From Microvelia longipes (lineage: Eukaryota > Arthropoda > Insecta > Hemiptera > Veliidae): 64,000 nt of DNA. The DNA is taken from positions 19,208,379 to 19,272,378 of the forward strand of contig JACMZG010001908.1 in the NCBI GenBank assembly GCA_018340805.1. Direction: 5' to 3'. Of this stretch, positions 35,597 through 46,385 are shown in pieces. The translations under genes were made by a program, and so were the position numbers. Positions within the stretch are counted from its first letter, which is position 1; the number at the start of each line of letters is the position of its first letter. Under the pieces are notes generated by a model. It was not told the DNA's origin and made no database searches. It saw nothing but the letters and a program-made list of their open reading frames with translations.

Positions 35597-35825
35597 TTTG
35601 TATACACTTCTATCTCTAGGATATAATATAAAATAGATATACAGCTATCTGTGCGTACTTCTATATCTATGATATCATATGGGTTTGGTATACAGCTATC
35701 TGTGCGTACTTCTATCTCTATGATATCATATGGGTTTGGTATACAGCTATCTGTGCGTACTTCTATCGCTATGATATCATATGAGATGGCTCTCAGCTAT
35801 CAGTGAGTTCTTCTATCTCTATTAC
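35597..35825 (+). repeat. 51-bp tandem array, left segment
   Basis: About 4.5 units of acagctatctgtgcgtactt followed by ctatctctatgatatcatat and gggtttggtat. The acagctatct anchors fall at 35641, 35692 and 35743, with a diverged ctcagctatc at about 35792, giving exact 51-bp spacing. The array resumes at 36600 beyond a LINE fragment. Confidence 0.95.
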
Positions 35826-35849
35826 GTCAGTAATAGTAAGAGTGGGGAG

Positions 35850-36595
35850 GTGTAGCCTGGCGAGTACACCACACCTTTTGGGTAATTTTCACTAATCTTG
35901 AAATCAACCACTCATTACTATTCCTCCGAATCTTCACACATTCTGAAATAATGATAATCTCTCATCTTCAAGTATTGCACATGTAGTATCTCGGTTACTT
36001 TCATTAGAGCTAAATAAATGACTATTTAGCCTGCGGTGCCCAGTCATTACTCCTATCATAAGGCCAAGAAGCTATGTTGATTTACTTCTGTTGAATGTTG
36101 GAAGTATCATCTTTGACTTTCTACATCCTTTTTTGTTTTCCCAAATGAGTTTAGATATTTTCCAAATCCTATTTTGTAAAAGGGACTTGGCCTGCCTTCT
36201 TTTCCAATCAATATCGGGCTCTGACCTGCAAATCCTATATATGCCCCTTCTTTAGCAACTCCATTGGCCTTTTTGTTTCCCGGTATCACAGTTTATCCAG
36301 GGACCCATATCACATTAACCTTAAAGTATTCAATAACTGTTCCACAGCTTCCCAACATTATAGTACCAAAAAATAGGGAGAAACTATAGTTTTAAGAGCA
36401 GCTTGACGGTCAGAGCAGATAGCTATAGAATTCTATTTTGGGTATTTTCCAAAATGTTTAAGGTTTCAGTTTTGAACACAATAGTAATCTTACCTAAATA
36501 AAAACGTTCAGTGAAGCCTGAGTTACGACGTAAATTGATACTCCAGACAAGGCTGTATCGTTTCGTGAACCATCAGTGTATAATATAAGGGTCTG
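35850..36595 (-). pseudogene. Decayed LINE fragment: RNase H and downstream C-terminal domain
   Basis: On the minus strand, translation with frame changes gives LYTDGSRNDTA at about 36590-36560 (the first catalytic Asp motif, YTDGS, of RNase H). Next come ICSDRQAALK (second acidic motif, usually SDSQAAL), WVPG followed by a stop at about 36300, and IPGNKKANGVAKEGA (usually G-I-x-G-N-E-x-A-D-x-L-A-K-x-G-A). Further down, at about 36050-36010, MTGHRRLNSHL matches the L-x-T-G-H-x-x-L-N-x-H-L segment that follows RNase H in I/R1/Loa-type LINEs. A degenerate C-x-x-C/E-x region and FGGIVMSG follow. Stops and frameshifts are numerous and the Asp of the third motif is Asn, so it is dead. The fragment interrupts a 51-bp tandem array. 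Confidence 0.8.
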
Positions 36596-36599
36596 TTAT

Positions 36600-36718
36600 A
36601 TCATATGGAATAGATATTATAGCCATCTGTGCATACTTGCATCTCTATGACATTAAATCGAATTGCTATGCAGCCATCCGCGTGTACTTGCACCTCCATA
36701 ATATTTTATGTAAAACAA
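36600..36718 (+). repeat. 51-bp tandem array, right segment
   Basis: Two diverged units: agccatctgtgcatacttgc at 36621 and agccatccgcgtgtacttgc at 36672, again exactly 51 bp apart and preceded by tatcatatggaatag. More diverged than the left segment. Confidence 0.85.
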
Positions 36719-37878
36719 TGATAGTAAATAATTACAAACATTATATCTTAGTAAATTGCATAATAATTAAGTAATTGTATTGATAGTATCGGACATTACT
36801 TATTGAATTACATTATTTATTAGTTTAACATTGAAGTTAATTTCGATTATAGTAAAATGCGGTAATTATTATAATGGAAGAAAAAATAAAATTTTATAGC
36901 TAAACGTTTATTTTATGACACCGTCGCGATTACTCTTATGAATTACTTAGGTTGCCTTGTTTTGTCTAGGTTATCCTTAAAATTGCCCTGTTTATTGCTG
37001 TAATAAAAATAGTTATACAAGATATAAATAGGTTTTCTTTTTTGATTAACAACTTCAGCTTTTTGAACTAAGTCAATAAATTTTAAAAGGTTTTTGAAGC
37101 TTGTTTTAAAGGAAGGGCAAGTATTTGAGAAAGTAACTGGTTTTTGGGAGTTTAAACTTGCCCTGAACTAGTTCTGGGGTTTGGGTTCTTTGGGAATATT
37201 ACCCTCTATAAATTTAGTTTCTAGAGCCTCCTTTTTGCTTTCGAGGTTGCGCTTAATGAGAGAACGGATGTGTTTTTTAAAAGAGAAAATTGTAATTTTG
37301 AAGCAAAAAATAAAAAAAGGTTTTATTTAAAACAAAGTTAGTTTATCCCTTCATACGGGATTTTGAGTTTAGAGATTAAGGTTTTTTTATTATTATTATT
37401 AAACTCAAAAAAGAATAATATAAAAGAAGATAATAATTAATCAAGTGAATTTAAAATTTAAAAAACGCTGTATTTTAAGATTAATTGCATCAGTACTGAA
37501 ACACATCAACTTACCCCTACGTTCATTCCCTGTTTCGCCTTGAATAGAAAATATATAGCTAAGCAATAATGTATGTAATGTATATTTTAGCTCTGAAAAC
37601 TAATTCTCTTCAGTCTGTGTTGAAATCCTCTACGTGATAAAATTAAGACTTTTCTTTGATTTTATTCAGTCAATTAGACTCAGTTGATACAAAGTAATTT
37701 ATTGCTATGTCATTTGAGATAAATAAATGCAGTTTTCAAAAGCGTAATTAGAGGAGTTGAAATTTGTAGGTAGAGCATTGCTAATTAAATATAGTAGTAT
37801 GTTTCTCTATATTACAAGATTATAAAGAAGTGTAATTACTTTTTAAAGAAGTATAAAAAGTCAAAATTAAATCTAATG
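36719..37878. other. AT-rich non-coding sequence
   Basis: No gene recognised. Confidence 0.5.
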
Positions 37879-37885
37879 TAATATA

Positions 37886-37950
<65 letters not shown>

Positions 37951-37995
37951 GTGTTTTAATTTCATCAATAATTAAAGTTATAATAATAATAATAA
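37879..37995. repeat. (TA)n and (TAA)n microsatellites
   Basis: A TA tract from 37879 to 37948 with phase breaks, and a short TAA run at 37979-37995 immediately before the GC-rich block. Confidence 0.93.
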
Positions 37996-38215
37996 TGCCT
38001 GTTTTAGGGCCTTTCGGCCCTTCAGGTTTTTCGCCCTGCGGGAACCACCTCGAGCGGGTCACATCTACTATGCTCAAAGTAAAGCTAAAGTTGGCGAAAT
38101 CAAATTCTATTCATAAAAACTTAGAGCATAGCCCTTGCTGTGAACCCCGGACCTCCGGGGCAGAAGTCCAGAGTCAGATCTGTCTACGGAGACAGATTTT
38201 AGAGTTATGGCAAAC
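37996..38215. other. GC-rich block with clustered small hairpins, origin unknown
   Basis: Much richer in G+C than its surroundings. It contains nested complementary segments: cctg..gggcc/ggccc..cagg at about 37999-38024, ccccgg/ccgggg at about 38144-38160, and atctgtct/agacagat at about 38178-38195. A plus-strand frame is open across the block but the protein has no recognisable domain. A minus-strand frame (VTRSRWFPQGEKPEGPKGPK) is also open. It could be a SINE-like repeat, a structured RNA relic or a captured fragment. No pol III boxes or A-tail are convincing. Confidence 0.5.
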
Positions 38216-39051
38216 GATCAAAATTAATCTCTTAAATTATTTTGGTTTTATTAAATGTATTTTTTTGTCAATATATTTATGGCGATTAAAACTGTTGTAG
38301 AGGTTTCAAAGTGTTCAGAAAAATTATTGTCCAGTCATAATTATTGATTAATACGTGGGTGAAAAAATAGAGAAACTAAAAATAATAATGGGGCGACAGG
38401 TTATTTTTACTTTTCTGAACCACAAGAAAAAATTGGTATGAAAAGCCATTGTCAGGTATAAATCTCGACAGGTATGGGGCTAACTGTGCGGGATAACAAT
38501 TAGAGCGAAAGAAAAATAGCTACTTGTGTAGCGTCATTTGGTGCAACAATTTTTATAAAAACCCATTTTTACCTCTATATTTTATCTTTTAGCTAACTGT
38601 TAAGTATTACTTGCACGAATGCAGCGTTAACCTCATTTTCAACTAAAACATAAAACGATAAATAAATAAATTCACACTTTTTCTCGCTAGTTCTAATTAT
38701 ATGGATGCATTTTAAATTAGTTTTTCTTTTTGTGTATTATTAACTTGATATTAAAATATTTAATTTTATTGTACTTGCTTTTTTATTGAAAAATTAAACT
38801 TTTGGTAACTACGAAACAATTTACTTTTTGCAAAAATACTTTTTACAAAATATAACTGAACTTTAAACTCAAATATAAACAATTTGAAATTTAAAATTGT
38901 CAAAATTTAAATTTTTCTTAAAGTTACTTTTCACTAAGTTTTAATATAACATCGATGTTTGCTTTAGCATTATGCTATTCGGAGTTGAAACTATTCATAG
39001 TCCCGGACAATACAATTTCTTTATGGATAGACTCTCCAACATTAAAATCAT
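38216..39051. other. AT-rich non-coding sequence
   Basis: No gene recognised. Confidence 0.5.
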
Positions 39052-39366
39052 GCAATGGAAGAATCAGCTACCGTCGATACTTGCTGTTGGATATAAATAT
39101 CCCTGGACCGGTTTCGGCATAACGCCATCATCAGCAGGCGGGGCAACACTCGAGCTCTCAACTAATGAAGTTGTATCAGTGATTAACTTCTAGTCTCAAT
39201 GAGCACGACGAGCCCTCTGAAGATAAGGGAGGAAGTAGGAAAGGGTTTATAAAGGGAGTGTGTACTGAGTCAAGGCCGTGACCCTGAGTAGTCAGGTGTG
39301 CCGAAACCGGTCCAGGGATATTTATATCCAACATCAAGTATCGACGGTAGCTGATTCTTCGATTGC
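39052..39366. mobile_element. Fold-back element with CTGATGA/GAAAC core
   Basis: Left arm 39052-39120 and right arm 39299-39366 are near-perfect inverted copies (gaagaatcagctaccgtcga, ggatataaatatccctggac, ccggtttcggca). On the minus strand next to the left arm lies CTGATGAT-GGC-gttat-GCC-GAAAC-CGG, the same order seen in the other fold-backs. The 178-bp centre is GC-richer and not inverted. The plus frame at 38972-39193 is arm plus centre and is not considered a gene. Confidence 0.85.
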
Positions 39367-40728
39367 TTCTTCAACTTGCGGTAAATACAACCTCTTTAAT
39401 TAAAATCATGGCTTCTTTGCAATTCTGTATTTCTTTTGCTGTCTATGGTAGTAGAAGAAAAAATTGAAGTAAAAAAATATAACTTTTCGATAAAATATAA
39501 CGAACGATACTACATGAGAATCCGTTTAGAGTTCAGTAGAGACTAGATTTTATTAGATAGTAATTATGTCACTGTCTAAAAGTTACTGAATTGACAAAGC
39601 TTATAGAATTTAAAAGGTAATTTAATAGGAGGGTTTTTATGAATGGAAAATTTTTTGGCCATGTTAGGTTATAGTCCAAAATTGACGCCATTGCAGGAAT
39701 AAATAGTAAATTTTCAATTTTGTCCACCTATACCAATTCCTGCAATAAGGTCACACGTCATTCATAAAAAAAGTCGGGTTATAACCTCCGAATGCGTTTG
39801 GTTTGTTTATCGAATTGAATCACCTTATAAATTTCTAAAATCTTGAGAATTAATAAAAATATTAATTTAATTATTTTTATTAATTAATCATTGACATGAA
39901 TCGTCAAGATTCTGAGAATATCAATTTTTTACCAGATATAAATAAAAAACATTAAAATGACTGATTATCGGATTAAAATATTTAATTGTAATTCAATATA
40001 GTTTGTTAAACTGTTCGTCTGCGTAAAGGAATTATTCATTTAATTTGCGCTGGCTAGGTTTGGCCAGCGACAATAGTATAATAATATTAATAAGAACGAC
40101 ACTACATTTAATAACAAATAAAAATTAAATACAATTAAAATATATCCGAATTACTTTTATATTCATTGTAGAACGTTTTACAATCATATTAATAGCAAAA
40201 ATGCTAAAATACAATCTATATTTTAGCAAAAATGTTTTTTCTCATCTAACTATCAGCATACGCAAGTAATAAGAATAGTCTATTTAATGATTAGCATAAA
40301 ACAAAAGAAAAAATATTTAACTCTTGATAAGTATTTAAAAAAAAAATAATTTAATATTTTTTCTAAAAACTGATACTTTACTATAGTATTTAAAATGAAT
40401 GTATAGAGTTATAAAATGCTTCTAAACTACTCAAATATTTAAATACATCTCATATTTTTCTCTCTTAAATTATTTTAGTAAAATCATTATTTCTTAGAAA
40501 TGAGTTATGAAAAATTTCTTCGTTAAAGATAAAATTAATTAATAAACAAGTAATTAATATTCTTTTTTTGTATCTGGTATAATATAAGCAGCTATTTTCA
40601 TTTTTATACTTAAGTATAGTTGTAAATTAAATACACTGCTTCTCCTAGTGTACTCAGTTGAGTGGAAGTTAGAATTGTAAACATGAAAATGGAATATAAA
40701 TCAACCACGGACACACATATACATACGC

Positions 40729-40759
<31 letters not shown>

Positions 40760-41560
40760 CCCCGTTTGTACACCTGTATCTATATCTATGTACAGACAGA
40801 AATGATTAGTTCAGTTATGACCTATCTGCTTTATCCTTGAGACTTTAATCTTTACATAACTTCCTCTTTTTTTAAGTTGTCCTCTTAATATTCGAAGCAT
40901 CTTTCTATAAAAAAAGCCTTAATTAATTTTAGAAATTCAAGGTTAATTTATTTTTCTCTTAGATTCTACGCATCTATTTTCTCTTCTATGCAAGAAGTCT
41001 CTCTTTAAATTTGTATGATCGAAATAGACACCAGCTAGCTAATTGAAGCTGTCTAGGAAAATCCAAGCTCGTGAATGACTTTTTATGTCCCCCGGGGCAA
41101 AAATTATCGGGGGAAGCTATATAAATTATTTTCAGTCATATTAAAGGATGATAATTTTACGGAAACGAGGCGAGATGAGAGTGACATGTTCAATAATCTA
41201 TCAACTGTATCTTCTAGGACCTTTTTTTAGCATCCTATTGGTATTAGGGCACTTTACCCACAGTAGTTCGCCGAAGTCAGTGGACAGATAATCCGAGATA
41301 GGTTCCTGCCCTTTGATCATCATTTAGAACACCTTGTACCCACCAGATAGTTTGTATTTTAAAATAACAGTTTCTCACTTTTTTTAACACTTCTCAGTCA
41401 ATTGCCTGTTCACTTCAAACTCGACTGAAACTTCTATACGACTTTGCTCACTTATGAACTTCAACGCTGACGACTTAAATCACTCTACACATTTACCTTC
41501 TTCAGGGTTAGAGAGCTGACTTAAGAGACCCTATGTTGTGTCAACACTTCATCCGCCTCA
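39367..41560. other. AT-rich non-coding sequence
   Basis: No gene recognised. It includes an inverted pair ttgcaggaat/attcctgcaa (39691-39745), a TA microsatellite at 40732-40760 and a hairpin cccccg/cggggg-type around 41090-41114. Confidence 0.5.
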
Positions 41561-41627
41561 CTTGTAGATGAAGTGCATATGTATGCTCACACATATGCAC
41601 TTCATCTACAAGTGCATATGTGTGAGC
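41561..41627. repeat. Overlapping alternative palindromes
   Basis: cttgtagatgaagtgcatat at 41561 pairs with its complement at 41591-41612. Independently, gctcacacatatgcac (about 41585-41600) pairs with gtgcatatgtgtgagc (about 41612-41627). The two hairpins share sequence and are mutually exclusive. Confidence 0.9.
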
Positions 41628-43105
41628 ATATGCAGTTATTATGACCTGTACTACGCTATGTTGCATAATAGCTTTCTGCGAGTTCACTTGAGAGTCCAAG
41701 AGCATGCGAAATTATCCACTTCAAACATTGTTTCCTAAGTGCTGGTTGCTTCTCGAGCTAGCATCTATAAACTTGCTAATTAGCAAGCCTAAAATTAAAT
41801 GAATTAGAGTCTTCAATTTGAAAACTCTATTAGTGAACCATATTTCAAAGAATAACTAAATTAATATTTAAAGTATAAGTGCAAATTTCACTTAAGTATT
41901 GATCGCGAACACCAACCACAAATCTTAATTTATCTAAGTCGTTTTTATATAATAAATGTTTCTCACTTATTTATGTGTTTTCTTATCTAAGGTAGTGATA
42001 CCATACTACATACTTAAATCAGAATCTTTTTTTCAACTGAGCTTTCAATAAAATGAATAAAATACAAAAAGTAATTTAAACAGCAATAAAAACTTTCTTT
42101 CTGTTTATTGAAATAGCATTAGACATGGTTGAAAGTTCTTTATTGGATCTTCAAACAAAACAATTCTATTGCAAAATATATTTGTTTAAATGCTTTTTTT
42201 TTATTTATTATTTTAGCTTTCCTTATTTTTTTTTAATAATTTATTATATTATTTAAACAAATAAAAGTCTACGATAAGTTTAACAATATAGGTACAACTA
42301 AATTTTACCTTGAATATTCGTGGGAAAGTAAACATAGATGATACCTCACATATAATAGATCAGACTTTTTAGTATTTCTATTTAAACTTTAGTATTTAAA
42401 TTATTTATTTTTGAATTCATACTACGTATAAATAAAATAGTCTTAAATATTCGTTATATGCCAAACAAAAATTATTTTACAAATAAAAGCGAATCAAATA
42501 ATAGAATATATTTGGGACTTATAGGCGTTTTTATTTTTACTTTTAGTTCTTTATAAGTACTTCGAATAAATATTACTTTAAAAATATAATATTCTCTTAA
42601 ACGGATCATATCGTCTGACAAACGAAAAATTGTATAAACAAATATAAGTATGACATAGAAATATTAAAAATTGTATTCCTCTTATAAAGTTTCTGTCCTA
42701 ATTTTTTATCAATATTGTGACATTTATATAAAAGTAAAGTTTTGGCAAAAAGGACAGAAAATGGTTTTTTCCTGATGTAAAAACCTCCTCTAACTTTCCT
42801 CTTATTTCTATTCTGCCATAAAGTTAAGGAGAAAACTTAATTTACCAAAAAAGTTAAATAAGAAAATGTTAAAGTTATATAGTTTCTTTTGAAAATTTTT
42901 TGGCCATATTCAGGATAACTTTTCAAGAGTTTAGGACTTTTTTGCTTATTTATTTCATTACATAAACCTTTTTTTATTTACATACCTCTTTAACTAATTT
43001 TCATAATACAACTACTTGACATCTGCCATGTTCATAAAATACGAATATTATTTCAAATTTACTTTAACTAAATGTATTATCAACTTTTATATTTAGTTAT
43101 TATTA
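41628..43105. other. AT-rich non-coding sequence
   Basis: No gene recognised. Confidence 0.5.
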
Positions 43106-43705
43106 CTTTTCCTTGTTTATACCACGGGTTAACAGTTTGTAACAAAATTCAAGACTAGTTTTATCTTAATTATTCGTTTTAGGTGTTGTAATACCTTCTG
43201 AGTGGGTTTTACAAAATTGTTTGTCTATTATCATAGTTGTTCCCAGTGCATTTGAAATTAAATTGGTTTAACCCAGTGTTAAAACTTCATACACAAATCA
43301 ACCTTTACTTCAAGTACTGCTATTCGGACAAAAGTTTTTATGACGTCATTGACCTCCACTAATAGCTCATCAAAAATTCTTAAAATATTGAAAAATGATT
43401 GAAAGGATTTGAATTTTGGTACACATGTAGTTTTATATTAGTCCAGTAAATGTTTTATATGATTCCCCTCCATCAGCACAGGGCTTTTCCTAAAGATGGA
43501 GGGTAATATTTTAGTTAACAAGTTACTTTTAATGCATGTTAATTTTTGGTTTTATGTCATGATATTTATTTTTTGTACTTAATTAATATTGTAAAACTTA
43601 TCTAATAAAATAAAATAAAAAAAAAAAAAAATGTGTGATAATTTCATCTCAGTATTAGGATTAGTTGAATTTCTATTGATTTATGTGCGGAAAAGTCTGA
43701 GGTAC
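43106..43705 (+). repeat. Dispersed repeat family A, copy interrupted by a retroelement
   Basis: The 5' part (43106-43448) runs from acttttccttgtttatacc to tttggtacacatgtag, including ttatgacgtcattgacctcc. The sequence resumes at about 43632 with ataatttcatctcagtatta (family: aatatcatctcattattagg) and ends with tctgaggtaccgtgcactcg near 43695. Part of the 3' half is deleted. Confidence 0.75.
43449..43631 (+). mobile_element. A-tailed retroelement 3' end inserted in family A
   Basis: The roughly 180-bp insert ends in ataaaataaaataaaa and an A-run of about 15 (to 43631). It carries a hairpin ccctccatc/gatggaggg at 43466-43503. The A-tail and the interruption of an older repeat show insertion by target-primed reverse transcription. 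It could be a truncated LINE end or a SINE. The target duplication is not clear by eye. Confidence 0.6.
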
Positions 43706-46179
43706 CGTGCACTCGATTTTTACAAATTTGTCTTGAAGTCAAAATACTTTTCTCACTCGGTGCAAATACGTTTCACTGTGCTCGGCTTCGCCTCGGGAGT
43801 TAATAGTCAACAATTTCTCATCTTTGCCTCGGGAGTTAAAAACTAGCCCTAGTATGCAACTAGAAAGTTGCTGTTTAAAAAGCTGAAAGTGCCTACGCTC
43901 CCTGCCATTTTTATCTTGGCTGCGGCATTTGAAACTCATTGCAAGTATAGCGAACTAGTCACCAAGCAACATAATTATGCAACCAGAAACATAGACAAAT
44001 TAACTTACCTGCTAATCGTTTAAAACTCACCGGCACATCACCCCAATATGTTATAATAAAAATTAAAGATAAATTAGACATTTAAATGGTTCTCTTGCCG
44101 AAAATGAAATTTAAAAATAATCCTAAAGATTTTCTGATTGAAAATGTGTTTTATTCTGTTGATGAATTTTTAAGTTTTAAAATTTAAGTTATATTTTTTT
44201 CCTCTTTAATCTCTATTTTTTTTGGACTAGAACAAAACTTTATGTGTACCTGTTTTAAATAAATATATTATATTATTATATTAATTGCTTTGATTCTCCC
44301 GGCTTTCACCTTAGGAACCAACTAACTGCTCAGGGAAATAATATCAATTTTTACTCCCTTAGTGCATAAATAACTTTTTTATTGTTCTCACCCCGTGCAA
44401 AATATTTTCTTTCACTTATGGTAGTAAAAACTCTTCCTACCACCTCCTGTTATATGTTAAAATAGAGACGGTTATAACATATTTTTAACATTGGGAGAAG
44501 AAGTATTTGGTATTACAAAATATGCATTAAGATATGTTTGTTTATTATTTTTTTTTAATTTAAATTTTGCCTCGAAAAAATATTGTATTTTTCCGAAGCA
44601 GGTAGGTTGTAAAATACCCACCTTGCATCCACCTTAGTACTTGCCGACAAAAATATTTTGCATTAGCCTTTTAAAATCATGTTCTTTTTTGCCTAGTTAA
44701 AATAGCTGCGCGTGGGTAAATATATTTATCTACTTGTCATAAGAATATGAAATAAATGTTTGTCTTTAGAATTTTAGATTTTACTAATAAACAAATTGTC
44801 ACTATAAATTTTTGTAAAGAATATTTTAGCTTTATTAAGTTTTCCCTTTGGGCGAAATATAAAATATGGCTAGAAATTTATTTTATGTATATAATGTATG
44901 CTGTAAAAAAGTTGAAATAAAAGATAAGACTTTTAGTTGAGCTGTAAAGTATAGATGTAGAAGAAACATGGGATGGTAAGGTGACCCTGAGTCAACCCTA
45001 GATATGTTAAAATCTAGGGTCTCCAGATTTTCCCCACGTACAATATTTTTATTGTTAAAACAACTATATTATAGTTACATGTCTGACAGAAATAAATCTA
45101 AAGACGTGTTGCTACTTTTTTTTATTGAATTTACCGCTTGTTTCTATAAGTTTATTTATTTATTTTTTTTAAATTCATACATTTATGGGTTTTATTTTTT
45201 ATGTTAGTTTATTATTCTGAATCGACAAGTTATTTTTAGTCACGTTCTATGTGAACTATTGTTCATTTTTTCCTAAATAAACTTGCATTTCATAATAGCA
45301 TTAGGAGGGTGTTTACTTTAGATATAAAAGTTTTAAAGATTTGTTGTTTCATTTCAATTCTATGTCTGACCGATATAATATTTGTAAAATAATATTACAT
45401 CTAAATTTTTTACATTATTAGTTAAATAATTTATTTTTACTGACAAATAATGATAATTTATCAAACTATAAAAAGTAAGTTGTGTTTCTTATCAATTTTT
45501 CTTATCAAACGTCCACGTTTTAGCTCATAAAGATTTCAAAATCATAATGCTGAGTCAGTGTCTGTGTAGTTATGTATCAATAGATTGTTGTGTTGGAAGT
45601 TTTATTTTAAACAAACATGCTTTTTTTAATAAACAAAGTCGATTTTTAATACATTATAGTGCCTGCAATTTTTATTCGCTTTATGCGTCGATTTTCTAAG
45701 GTTCATTTTGTTGAATACATTTGAAAAGGTTCTTGAAAACGGTGCTTGCCACAGATGTAGCCTAACCTATAGCCTAACCTATTGATAATTAATAATAGGC
45801 TTACTGTTATATAAGAATTTATCACTTCTAATACGTCGTATGGGGAATATTATCGGAATTCATTCATATTGGTATTAAATTGTCAAGGATATAACAGTTT
45901 CAGAAATTATCAATGTCATGGTAACATGCTCAAATTTAACTTTTTAAAGTTACCGTAGAAAAACAAAATTTGGTGATCAGGTTACCATACATACCAGACG
46001 TTTGCGAGAAATAATTATATATTTAAACTCATAATGGCTGACTTAGTGGGGGTAGATACTAATTTTATCGCTTTAGCTCCTTACGGAGTGAAGTAATTAT
46101 TGTGATGTATTTTCACATTTATCCTTACATTCAGGCACCAACCGTTTTTTATTTTAAGGGTTCAGCTGATGCTGAAATG
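43706..46179. other. Non-coding sequence
   Basis: The first 150 bp contain a duplicated gcctcgggagttaa (43791 and 43828). The rest is AT-rich with no gene recognised. cctaaccta occurs twice near 45753 but does not form a telomere-like array. Confidence 0.5.
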
Positions 46180-46385
46180 CTAACGTTTGGAAAATCAGGT
46201 ACAGGTTCCCTCTGTAGTTTTCCTCGCAACATCAGACTTGCTTCGCTCGTTCTCAAAATGTCATGATTATCCAAAGCTTAAAGTGGTATTACATCGTTCT
46301 CGCTCGCTTGACCTGAATATAAAATCACTTCTAGGGTTTTAAGATTTCGGGCTCGCTTTGCTCTTCCTCACACGAATCATTCCAA
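46180..46385 (-). repeat. Dispersed repeat family A, 3' fragment
   Basis: Inverted family blocks: tcaggtacaggttccctctg (end), ttgcttcgctcgttctcaaa, and atttcgggctcgctttgctc. It shares ccaaagcttaaag next to catgattat with the fragment at 13690-13845. Confidence 0.7.

Noticed and set aside
45750..45780. CCTAA repeats resembling an interstitial insect telomere (TTAGG) array
   Set aside because: Only two cctaaccta units, not in tandem register; far too short.
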